Source of the DNA: Syngnathus acus | Lineage: Eukaryota > Chordata > Actinopteri > Syngnathiformes > Syngnathidae | Direction of reading: 5' to 3' | Assembly: GCF_901709675.1 (NCBI RefSeq) | Contig: NC_051089.1 | Location: 9,235,476 to 9,299,475 of the forward strand | DNA: 64,000 bases | Shown: positions 8,791 through 40,681 of the stretch, piece by piece | Layout of the letters: the number at the start of each line of letters is the position of its first letter | Position numbering within the stretch: the first letter of the stretch is position 1 | Made by a program: the position numbers and the translations under genes | Notes under the pieces: generated by a model | What the model saw: the letters and a program-made list of their open reading frames with translations, nothing else | Database searches by the model: none | Told to the model about the DNA's origin: nothing

Positions 8791-10016
8791 ATGAAATAAA
8801 ATAATACGACTATTTCTTTCTTTTAGTCGTTTTTTTTTTAGTTTTTCCTTGCCCTCTTGGGAGCTTAAGATCAGGGTTGATTTTTTATATTATGTATTTT
8901 ATGTGCTCTCTCTGCGTCCATTGCAGCCTGGTGATCCTGACAGCAGGACATGTATCACCTTTTCTCATTTTGTGTCCCCAAAGACATTGTCGGGTGTGTT
9001 CAAATGAGATTTAAGATGATGATGATGAGCATAAAATGCAACTTCAGAAGTACTAATTAATGGGATTGACTTGAGCTTTTTCTTTGGCGCTGGTCTGTGC
9101 AGCTGTGAGCTTAAAGTTGAAACGCCTCCTCGTGTCATAAATTACAGATGTCAAAGTCCTCCTTGCAGAATTCTTGGAAGGCTTTTCTAAGCAGAGGCAA
9201 CGTACTGATTCTAAAGATTCAGTTCACTTAAAAGAACTGGAATGCACATCACTAATTCCAACCCATAACAATAAATGAGAATAAAACTCGCCTATTTAAT
9301 AATGTGACAAAAGAAAATCTAGAATCACACACTTTTTCATCCATTCAAAATCTAAAAGCAGCTGTTAGATTTTTATTGCCAATTATTGTTCACTGGGACC
9401 AGTAAGAACACCTCAGCGGAACATTGCTAAACATCTCATCTAACCAGCATCGTCACTGTGTGGACCCATCACCAGTATGTGTTAGCAATATTGTGCCATA
9501 TAGAAAGCGACAAACATTGGCGAGCGAGCAGCAAGTTTGTGTGTACGCAAGGCTACAGATGATTGCGCGGTCATTTATATTTTCCAACTCGCTGAGCTTT
9601 AGCTCTTGTATTCTTCATTTGCATAAGAATGCCATCAGGTCCTGTGAACTTCCCCAACCTATTGACCCAGCTCCCCAGACATGAATAGGCGCGCTTTGAC
9701 GCTCCCCAGCCTCTCAAACAGCCTTTAAGTCCCAATCATGGTAATTTAATATATCTTAAGCCCCTGCCTGCTTGGCTATAGGCCCCCTCCACAGTTTGTT
9801 TTAGGCATTCAATATTCCCACCTTGTCAGGGCTATTCCTATACATATTGGCAAATTTAAAGAGCTGCGTTGTAGGACAAAGAAAAACTTTCAGGAGTTCA
9901 AGCCACAATTCCATCTAATTAGAACAAGTTTTTCCCCTTATTGTCTAGCGTTTTTATTGTGCTAGAAAAAAAAAGCTGGTAACAAGCATTCGGTTGGTAA
10001 AGGTTGGTAAATTAAT
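8791..10016. other. Intergenic stretch with transposon debris
   Basis: No gene recognised. About 9205-9258 repeats the right end of the 2424-2652 element (AAAGATTCAGTTCACTT to GAATGCACATCACTAA). The rest is unremarkable AT-rich sequence. Confidence 0.45.
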
Positions 10017-10072
<56 letters not shown>

Positions 10073-10095
10073 TGTGTGTGTGCGTGTGTGTGTGT
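10017..10095. repeat. (TG)n microsatellite
   Basis: About 75 bp of TG dinucleotides with three interruptions (TATG, TGCG). Confidence 0.97.
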
Positions 10096-10257
10096 AAAAT
10101 GTCACTATTCTACTACAAGACTATTTGTTAACTTAGTGAAGCCCTTTTGGAGTTCTCTCCATCCAATATGAACACAATTAAGGCAAAATAAAGGCAAGTA
10201 TTACTCTTTCCAAGTGTTAATGTGTTTACACAATAATGAATGCATAGAACTTAATCA

Positions 10258-10465
10258 TCTATCCATCCATTTTCAACATTTCCATCCGCGTTCAGGGTCG
10301 CCGGGGGTGCTGGAGCCTATTCCAGCTGACATCGGGCAAAAGGTAGACTTCACCTTGAACTATTTGCCAGCCAGTTGCAAGGCACATGTAGAGACCAACA
10401 ACCAGCCACGCTGTCACTGAGCGGGTATCGATCCCACATTGCCTTCAAAACAAGTCAGGCGAGTG
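10258..10465. repeat. Teleost dispersed repeat (ATCCATCC... GGAGCCTATTCCAGCTG family)
   Basis: Contains ATCCATCCATTTTCAAC, GGGTCGCCGGGGGTGCTG and GAGCCTATTCCAGCTGAC, hallmarks of a very common interspersed repeat in spiny-rayed fish that I recall but cannot classify with certainty. The short open frame across it is not a gene. Confidence 0.5.
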
Positions 10466-11950
10466 TACCCCGACACTATCAGCAACTTGAACTTGCTCGT
10501 GTTTATGTGAATCATTAAAGCACGCAGAGTTCTTTCCTTGTCCTTATCAATGGAAATATGTGCCGTCCCAGTAGAGGCGGATGAGCCAACAGGAAGAGGC
10601 ATTCGTGTATCCTTTCCGACGACTGACGTTTGGGAAACAAAAAGCTTCCCCGCTGCGGGCAGACCGAATCCATGAAAGCATACATTTGTTCAAGGAAACA
10701 AAGCACATGTTTGTTTCTCTCTGTGCTTCACTTCCTAATCAAAGCTTCTAATTAACACAGTTTCTTTCCACCTATTGGAGATCAAATACTCACAATGATC
10801 AGTGCAAACTTGGATTCGGTGGCATCCCCTGCATTCATACATGGGACAATAATCTTTATCCTGGGCTTGGTTCAGTGCACAAGCGAGCGTGGAGAGGCCC
10901 ACACTGTTGAATTGTCCCATTCTCTCTCAATTTAACAACCAAGACACGTCCTTGGTGGACTCTCAGTCCAACAAGAGACAAAGCTGAGCTTAGTCTATCA
11001 GTTTCTTGGCTATTCTTTGACTGCTATGACTATTAGACGAATCAAATAAAAATGGTCACTCTCAATATCGGTCGTGTGTGAGAGCGTTGCCAGTCGTGTT
11101 TGTGTGATGTGTGAGAGGTGGCCCTGAGTGATGTCCCTCAAGGTCTCTCACACAACCGGGCAACATGCGCACATCATGTTTTGTGAGGCTCTGACGAGAC
11201 GTGACAGGCCAGCTCGCTGTCAGAGATGACAGAATTTGCTCCATTTTTGCTTCACTGACGATTTCTCCCTTTATTTCATAAAGGACAATGGTGTCTTTCT
11301 TTTTCATTCCCAACGTTGCCCCCCCCTTCTCTCTCTCTCGCTCTCTCTCTCGGTCTTCCTCACTCACGTACAAACGCTCACAAAGCCCGGCTGGCAGACA
11401 CACGCACACTCGCTCGCTGTCATGCTCATTTTGATGGTAATTAATGACATCACCCTGCGTGCGGTGCATGGCGCTAGTGTTGTGTGCGTGTGTATGTATT
11501 GGGGGTGGGCTTGGGTGGTACATTTGTTTGTTGAGCAAACCGTGGGAACGGGGCACTCTCCAGGGTGTCGAGTCAGGGGCTCCAACAATACATATGTTGT
11601 TGCGTTTCACCCAAACACCCCCTAGAGAATCTTCAGTCCCATCAACCCTCCTTTGCTTTCATTTCTTCCCTCCACATCTTTATGGCTTTCATTGGCCGAA
11701 CTTGAGTGAGAATTTACTGCCATCTCTCTGTCACTGCGCCTCAAGTACCCTTGATGAAATCTTTGCTCTAGTTTGACGTGAATTAGCATTATGAGGCTAT
11801 ACTGTATGGATTAGCACATTTGAATACATCTTTCATCTCTATCAGATGCTGCACTGGAATCCAAAAACAACTGATGTGTTTAAATGACACCTATAATCAT
11901 TTAATATTTTATTAAGTGCTTGACAATAAAACAGACTTTGACTTTTGCTT
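10466..11950. other. Intergenic stretch, no gene recognised
   Basis: Contains a CT-rich tract at about 11326-11352. A minus-strand open frame across 11062-11610 includes the low-complexity ERERERE segment encoded by that tract and resembles nothing known. I see no exon structure. Confidence 0.45.
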
Positions 11951-11959
11951 TTGTACTGC

Positions 11960-12165
11960 GATGAGGTCAGAATCCTGATTGATATTCATCAAAGACTTGA
12001 TTTGAGCTGAAGAAATTGCTGAGTTGATTAAAAAGCACTTTCTCGATAATCTTGGTAGAAGTAAAGAATGACGACAGTAAAGACAACAAAACCACAGTAT
12101 GAGGATACTGATGTGACTGTGACGGTTCAAAATGTCCTGAATCCTTCCAAGAAGAGACAATCACT
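11960..12165 (-). pseudogene. LINE reverse-transcriptase fragment (L2/CR1-like)
   Basis: The minus-strand frame contains KIIEKVLFNQLS followed by SNQVFDEYQSGF, matching the conserved reverse-transcriptase block of fish L2/Maui-type non-LTR elements (pattern: K-ILEK-V--QL ... LFD-FQSGFR). Frame is lost on both sides, so this is a short dead remnant inserted in intergenic DNA. Confidence 0.65.
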
Positions 12166-12518
12166 GCAAGGTCAACAGAATGGGAATGAGGTGGCTTGTC
12201 TAATGAAGTTCTGAAAGCCTCTCAGAATTTTTCTCCAATGGAAATTGAATCAACCAACATCTACATTATACAGACTTTAGGCTTGAGCCATTTGAGGGAT
12301 TTACCTTAAAAGTTCAAATCCACGTTTATTCATTGATGTTAAGGGCCTCCAATTAGTTCACCCATTCAGTTTGTATTGCAGCTTGGCGTCTTTTGAAACC
12401 ATGCAGGGAACTAATGGCCTGCTCTGGACCAACAAAGCACTCTCCTGCTGTGATTGGTAATTTTTGTGGCACTCGGAGCTCTTACCACTTAAACTTTCTC
12501 CATTGACCTTTGTGATAG

Positions 12519-12957
12519 ATCCATCGACCCATAAATCCATCCATCAATTGACCCATCCATCGACCCATCCATCCATAAATCCATCCATCAATTGACCATC
12601 CATCCATCCACCCATCTATCCATCCACCCATCCATCCATCCACCCATCCATCCATCGACCCATCAATTGACCATCCATCTATCCATCTATCCATCTATCC
12701 ATCGACCCATCTATCTATCGACCCATCTATCCATCGACCCATCTATCCATCGACCCATCCATCGACCCATCCATCGACCCATCCATCCATCCATCCATCC
12801 ATCCATCCATCCATCCATCCATCCATCCATCGACCCATCCATCCATCGACCCATCCATCGACCCATCCATCGACCCATCCATCGACCCATCCATCCATCC
12901 ATCCATCCATCCATCCATCCATCCATCCATCCATCCATCCATCCATCCATCCACCCA
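12519..12957. repeat. (CATC)n microsatellite with CGAC/CTAT variants
   Basis: About 440 bp of CCAT/CATC tetranucleotides with regularly spaced CATCGACC and CATCTATC variants. It opens all six frames, which accounts for the IHPSIHPS and MDGWMDGW open frames. Confidence 0.97.
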
Positions 12958-14897
12958 CCTAGTCTATAGTGGCACTCAGATGAAATTGTGTGATCTAAGC
13001 AACAAGATTAGACTTACAATTAAGAAAGTTGAAGAATTTCACTGAGAGTGAATTAAAAAAAAAAAAAAAAAAGTCTACATATCCCTGTTCAACATTTTTT
13101 GTGGTGGTTGCGTAATTGTACACCCTCGCATAACTGGGATGTATCATTTAGTTTCAACCACTTGCACACTTGGGACACCACATCCTTTCTGCTATTCATG
13201 TTTCCTTCCCATCTCCCAAAAACTCAACTGAATTGTGCAGGGTAGAAAAGATGACATTTGAACAGACTCCCCCCTATCCCTTTTTGTGGGCTTCCACTCT
13301 CAGCGTGTTCTTTACTGGTATATAAAATACAGGTGGGGCCCAGATGGACATCACAGAGCGCTCCAATCAGCTCACAAAGGTGATATAATTGCTGGGGCAG
13401 GGTTGGCTGAAGCCACAGCCTTTGGAGTTGCGCACTCTCCTCCTTTCGCCATTGCACCTATTCTCTCCAAGTCTATACGCACAGCTTATACTCCCCTCCT
13501 TCATTGTTCCATTATCCCCTTGTAACAACAGGCCAATTTGTCCCTCCAGCCTGGCTCGATCTCGCCTCCTCCCCCCTGCTGTGTTATTTAGCCCTCTCCT
13601 ACACTTCAATAGCAGGTACCGGTCAGAGGACTTCCTTCCACGGCATCTCGGCTATTCCTCGTCGTCCCTCCTCCTTTCCCCAGCAGCCTTTAATCTGATT
13701 ACAGGGCTTCTGCCGTCTTTCAGAGGAGGCCAGTCCCAGGAGGACAATAGCGGACCAAGTGGTTTCACAAACACTCTCGGCAGGCTGAAATGATTCTCAA
13801 AAGGTCCTCTCTCGGCAAAAAAAAAAAACTGAAGAGAAACAACTTTCACTTCCTGCCTGGTACAATCTAATTTCAATACTTATTGCTGCAAGTAAAGAAG
13901 ATGATTAAGAAGATGAAAAGGCTCAAACCGATTAGGTACACTTGTCGTATTGAAGGTGTCTAATGGATGGTTGGTTTGGATCATCATTCAGCACATGACA
14001 AAACATTTAAAACATTCTGCCACAATACATAACACAATATTGAATTACTTATGTTGTGGATTGATGGTGGAAATTATTATTCCGTCTCATTTTGCCTATT
14101 TTGGACCTGGAAGAAAAAGTAAATAAATGTGGGTCAGTAAAATTTTGAAGCGCTTTGACCTTATACAACAAGGATAGTTAATGGCTTTGACCCCATCAGG
14201 ACATTCACTGTGACACGCAGCATATGTCCTCCCTGTGCATTGAGTTCATTAAGTCACACTCCAATGGTCAGGAAATGACCCCACTGACTGACCCTTGTTA
14301 CCATCGCAATCAAGGCAGCAGCAGAGACCGCAAGCAGTGACCTCCAGAAGATGTTTTTTAACGAGGAAAATAGCACTTGTTGGGCTTGCAGTAATTATAT
14401 AATTAAGTAGAATTTAAGGAATGTCTCAACTTCTACCACATTTTTTGTATGAGCAATAAAAAAAATAATGTGACATCTTTAATTTGAAATTTCAAGTGAT
14501 TCAAGAATTTGAAACAGAAGAATAATACAACACTATTTGTACAATAATTGAGCACACACTGTCACACATAATCACTAAAACTTGAGCCACCATAACAACA
14601 AGTAGATGGGACAATTTGACTGATAGGAACTGCAAGGAACAATTTAACTGTACACTTCTTACAAACATCTTCAATTCTTTTGAAAAAACGCTACAATTTA
14701 CAAATGCATATATCATAATATTTTGAACGAATACAGTCTGATTGACACACTCACACACGAGGATTTCAGAATTCTTCTCACGGTCATAAAAGATGAGAGA
14801 TGCAACACATGGAAGTAATTCATTACAGAAGTTACGCTTTCGAAACTCTGACGGATGTTCCTTAGTCTGAACCAATTGTGTCTATCTTTCCAATTTG
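12958..14897. other. Intergenic stretch downstream of rhcg
   Basis: A 20-base A run lies near 13054-13071. The 134-residue plus-strand frame at 13389-13793 is leucine, serine and proline rich from pyrimidine-rich DNA, with no recognisable domain. No gene supported. Confidence 0.45.
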
Positions 14898-14903
14898 TTT
14901 ATT
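14898..14903 (-). terminator. Candidate rhcg poly(A) signal
   Basis: AATAAA on the minus strand, about 150 nt beyond the rhcg stop codon. Position and sequence fit a short 3' UTR; no transcript evidence is available. Confidence 0.5.
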
Positions 14904-15050
14904 GTGCTGTCAAGCCCTTTGGGATCATCCACTGTGTGTCTAGCTCTGCTCCACAGAGAAGTTGGATTCAGATCTGCAACAACAAAAAAGGAAGACACAT
15001 ATAATCAAATTTCCTTTGACGAAGGCAGCTCAAAATTTAGAGGAGTGACT

Positions 15051-18181
<3,131 letters not shown>

Positions 18182-18245
18182 GGTGACCCGACCTGATGAT
18201 GCTGGCTCAGCTGGTGCCTGAGATGCAGTTGCATGGTGGCCCGTA

Positions 18246-18253
18246 TATTTATA
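18246..18253 (-). promoter_or_regulatory. Candidate rhcg TATA box
   Basis: TATAAATA on the minus strand, 65 bp upstream of the rhcg ATG. It would place the transcription start near 18215-18225 with a 5' UTR of about 40 nt. Spacing is plausible; no start-site data. Confidence 0.5.
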
Positions 18254-18397
18254 AAGAGACCTGAGGAGGGGGTGTGTCCTGCTTCTTGAAAACACATGGA
18301 CAGGTGCACACCTCACCTGGGAGCAACATTCCTAACAAGAACAGGGTGCTCAGCAGGACTGGCTCAAATTAACACCACCTACAGACAATTTATTTTA

Positions 18398-18525
18398 CGA
18401 TGATGATAGAACTTTATTCATCCCGCAGCGGGGAAATTCACTTGTCACAGCAGCGCATAAGAGTGCAAGAATAATACGAGTGCAAGAATAAAACAAGTGC
18501 CAGAATTACAAAAAAAGGGTAAATA
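18398..18525. repeat. Teleost dispersed repeat (ACTTTATTCATCCCGCAGCGG family)
   Basis: GATAGAACTTTATTCATCCC, then GGGGAAATTCACTTGTCACAGCAGC and GTGCAAGAATAA repeats, resembles the tail of a common fish retroelement-derived repeat (recalled; class uncertain). Confidence 0.5.
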
Positions 18526-36284
<17,759 letters not shown>

Positions 36285-39200
36285 CTCGGGACTTTTAAGA
36301 GGAAAGTTTGAACCAGGATTGTATTCCGACACGAGCGTTGTGTTCTCCCCGCAAGTGAGACAGAAACAAAGTGCTGCATTGGTCAAAGATAAATTACTTC
36401 CCTGCCGCATTTTCATGTGAAGCAGCACTTCCTCATTTACAAGTCTCATTTTACTTTTGATTCAGAGGTGCTCAATACTTTCAGCTTCATCAAAAAACTT
36501 TGTTCAGCTTAATGGTAAAGAATAGAAATATAGGCGGGCTACTGAATGGCATCCGTGCCATGGTATTTTAACGTGGAAAATTTGAACAAACGGTGGCGCA
36601 ACACATGTCGACAGATAATCTAACAGGAGTCACAGGCATGTATCCTCTGCAAAGAACTACTTCATAAGACGCAGCGTATTACTAAAGCAAAAACTGTGGC
36701 AAAAAGGGTTTGGTTATTTAAATTATATTTAACTGTCAATTTTTTTTTAAATTGTCAATAAACAAGACAAAAATGATTCTTTCCAAGAGACTGGACCGAA
36801 TTAATGACATTTCTATTCATTTCATTGGGGAAAGACGTTTTGAGATGCTTGTATCACAAAGCACCACTAATTACTCGTAAAATATTTGAGCATCCTTAAT
36901 CAGACCAAAGAAAGTTGGCTGATATGGCCGGGAGCACACGTTTACAAATGAGTTAAACATGACTTTTTATAGTTTTATTAACAGCTTGAGATGCTCAAGT
37001 CTTTTATTGAGAGGTATTGTTGCATAAAAACAATGGTTTGCTTTATTGCCCGGTGCAGAGCCACTCTCACTTCATTATTTGAATTTATGACACAGTCGGT
37101 GTAAAGTCATTGTCTTAATTACAGCAGCAATACATCAAATAGTCTCACTGGAGCGAATGAGGTGAATAATGCAGCATGTCGCAAGCTGTTTGGAGGGGGA
37201 CAAAGATTTGCCGTTGAGATCATTTTGTACAAAATATAAGCGCAGCCAATATTTTTTTTTGCTAACAAATGACTTTTTAATGAAAGCCCCTTGATAGAGC
37301 GGCACTTACTAGACACTGACAACATGCAGCTGTGAAATGAAGTCAAATGCCTTCAAATTTGCATAGATCTTTATTTTAGTAGAATCTATAATTGACATCA
37401 ATTAAATAAAAAGAAGAAAACAAGAGCAAACAATCTTTAAATTACAAGAAAATTACACTGCACCATTCCTATAGTACAAAAATAGGCCTTATTTAGAGTT
37501 TTGTCCCAGTTAAGCCAAGTCATTCGTGTACAGTATTCACGGGTCACACATCTGCACAGGTACTGTGCAGCCAAGGGGCCGGGGACCTCGTTAGGAGGCC
37601 GACGGGGGTCAAGTGAGGCTGCCCCCGAAACTCATTTAATGTATACTGACCAAGCATATGCGCGCACACACATGTGCGCAGGACTGATTTCAGCCCTTAA
37701 GTTTAAGATGGGATACATTCTAGCGCTTTCCTTCACAGCAGCTCAACAATACACGGTGTCGTAACAGAGATGATGCATGATGAGCAAGCAAACACACACA
37801 CAACCACACACACTAAATTGATGGGGGGGGGAATCGACAAGTGACAAAATATCTTAAGACGACACAGACAAAATGATTGTCTTTGGTTCTGCCAACATAT
37901 TGCTCCTTTTAATTTGAATGGGACACGCCGGACTCCTCAAGCTCCGTTTGATTACAATTACAGAAGAGACGACCTTGTTTTCAATGTTTAGAGAGGACAA
38001 CATAGCACATTAGGCCAAATACTCCAAGTCACTCGCATGGCTGCAAGCGTTTGAAAGGGCGTCACTTGAGAAAGTTCGAAACCTGAGCACTCGAAAGCAC
38101 CCACTTGAGCAGGCAGCCAATGACTCAAAACAAAGTCAACGTTGCACATTTTGCCTTTTGCACACACTCCACCATTCCTTCTAATAACAAAATCATTCCA
38201 CATTGTGATTTCCAAAAGACCTAAAGCACGTTCTGAGAAGTGATTTTGTTGCCACATTATGTGGTGCTACGTTTTAAACGCTTCACATGATGCCAGAAAT
38301 GGCATTTTTGAATTAGTATCTTACTTAAAGCCTAAATATCAGTAGGCACTAATGTAGATCCATGACCAGTCCTGTGCAGCCACATGAAGGGATAAACACC
38401 TCGGTAATCACATCTGCGTCTGCACATTACCCCAACAGAGGGCTTCTCGACACAAGTGGTTAGGTTTTCAATGGATTTATTTTCTTTGCTTGCCTCTTGC
38501 TCTCTAAACAGGGAAATTGATTGTCGGCATCAGGACAAAAAGTCTTAACCTCAAGAGGAACCAGAGGGAGGATGGGAGTACAAAGATTGCAAACAACATC
38601 TATCTGGCAAATTCCATTTAACACGCGAGTAAATGCGGGCCAACGGGACCAAAAAGTCAATCCTTTGACCCGTCCCCTTTCCCAAACCAGGATTTAAAGC
38701 CCTGCCTATGAATGCTGACGATATAGGTGATAAAACTGGCACAGCATCCTAAAAATCAAATGAAACGCCAATCCTACTTTATATTTCCAGAATATTTCCA
38801 TCTTCGTAAGTGTTGGTGTGTGAAACCATACTGTGTGATGAGAGGTAGATATAAAGGGTGAGCAGCTGCGTTTTTGTTTGCATGTCATCATCATCATGAC
38901 AACCTCTCTCGGCAGCGCTTGAGTGCCGGATCAATTCGTCGGGAGCTATTGAAGAGAGATCAATGGATTTAGATTTGCTCCGTATTCAATTGTGAGATGT
39001 GTCGTTGAAATCCAGCATTGGAGAAACAAAGACTAAAAACAACCTTCCCCAAAGGTATGACTTAAAAAAAAAAAAAAATCCCTTTCTGCAGCGTCAGTCA
39101 GAATACAACAGCATTGTTGGAGGGGCTCACAGAAGAGATCCACTTAAATTTAGACCTGATGCAGGGATGTTGATGATGTGCAGTTTCAACTCAGCTTGAG

Positions 39201-40073
39201 AGAGCAGGAATGTAAAACGGAGGAGAAAAATGCTCCCGCTGAAGGAAGATGTATATTTCTCTTTTAGAATAAACGACACAAACAACTACATTAGTGTCAT
39301 TGTTAATTTGAGGCGTGGGCAATTTGTCTTTGTAGTGTTAATATGCCCGGAACGAGTGAACGTAGTGATGTGTTGGTAATGAGTCTAAGCCTTCTGCAGA
39401 TGAATCAAAAGTAGTAGCTGCTGCAAATCTGACAGCTGCATGGCTCACATTGCACATGAAATTCATTGATAGGTGACCCCCCCCCCCCCCCAAAAAAAAA
39501 AAGCGTGGCATTTGCGATGTTGATACTTGCGAGAATCAAATGGGACCAAATAGATTTGCTCACTTACACAATGCTATGAAAAAGATTAGAGTAACTGGTT
39601 TAAGATTGGCCTAACACTCACGTGCCGGACATGGACACTAGCACGCTCGGGTTCCTCACGCCAAAACAATCTCATCCGGCTACTGCACAGAGACTGATAG
39701 AAAAGGGAAGGAGGAAGAATAGAAAGGCGGTAATTGTCTTTTAGTGGAACAATAAGAGCTGGAGAAGAAGGTGGGACAGAAACACATTGCCAGTGATCCA
39801 AAGGAAGAGGTGGAGAAAGACACAAGGTCAAATAGAAGTGTGAACACACCCGCTATCCTGAGCTCCAAGTGGGCAGCGACTTGCTGTCAGGTCTCTTACA
39901 GAGAAGCGGAGGATGTTGGGAACCCACTGAAATGGAGGGCCAAATCAGGACGAGAGATAAAACCAGAGAAGAGCATGAAAGCAAAGACACACCAGCCCTG
40001 AATTTTCCAATAATTGGTGGTGAGGATTAAAAAAAAAAAAAAGAAAAAAAAGGCAGGTCAGAAATGGAATGTA
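36285..40073. other. furin-fes intergenic region
   Basis: About 3.8 kb that must hold the furin 3' UTR and the fes promoter and non-coding first exon. Minus-strand AATAAA motifs exist (for example near 38473 and 37370) but none is clearly the furin signal. A C run followed by an A run lies at 39477-39502. No coding exon is seen. Confidence 0.45.
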
Positions 40074-40681
40074 TTAAAGAGCACTTTGTGTTTTGATAAA
40101 GGCAGTCCTCTCGTTTTGGACGTCAAATTCTTCGTTTTCCGAGTCCGTGTTGGCGCCGTCGTCCCCCCACACTGTCGGGATGCCGCGGTACGACACCACC
40201 CTGTTCCCACCCAAGCTGAAGGTGCCCGCCAGGCCGCTGCCGGCTTCTAGAGACGGAAGCTTGATGACGGCGCCCGAGCGCAGCTGCAGCATGAGGAAGA
40301 TACCGGCAAAGACGGCCATGATGGCCATGCAGCTGAGAATGGCTACGGTCATGGGCAATTGGGAGTTGCGCTGGGGCTGCAACCCAGCGTTCCCCTGGCC
40401 CACCATGAAGCCTCCGGGCGACTCGCGCATGAACTGGGTGTTGTGATCGCAGCTGCCGGTGACGGGATTCAGCGATCTGTGAGGAGGACAGGACAGGCAG
40501 GCCTCACCGCTGAGCTTGCTACATGTCAGGCAGGGCGGCAGGCACGGCATGCAGGCCGGCAAGTAGGGCGGGGAAATGGAGTTCCCCACGGTGTAGTTGA
40601 GGGGAAGCGAACCCACAGCGTAGCCTGGTGGACATTCTTTCACACAACTTTGCTTATGGAGGTAGAAGCCGGGATTACACT
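40074..40681 (-). CDS. furin: furin last exon: Cys-rich region, membrane anchor, cytoplasmic tail
   Basis: Single 608-bp exon. It encodes a cysteine-rich stretch ([20 protein letters not shown], then [19 protein letters not shown]), a hydrophobic helix around [20 protein letters not shown], and a cytoplasmic tail. The tail has a YRGI tyrosine sorting motif and an acidic patch DSENEEFD, the counterparts of human YKGL and its CK2-phosphorylated acidic cluster, so Golgi-endosome recycling is expected. The stop is at 40074-40076. Confidence 0.95.

Noticed and set aside
11062-11610. 182-residue minus-strand frame as a gene
   Set aside because: Includes a low-complexity ERERERE stretch from a CT tract; the rest is featureless and the overlapping plus-strand frame is equally long.
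12592-12969. IHPSIHPS and MDGWMDGW repeat proteins
   Set aside because: Direct translation of the (CATC)n microsatellite.
13389-13793. 134-residue plus-strand frame as a gene
   Set aside because: Pyrimidine-rich DNA giving Leu/Ser/Pro-rich sequence; no domain, no splice signals, no similarity I recognise.
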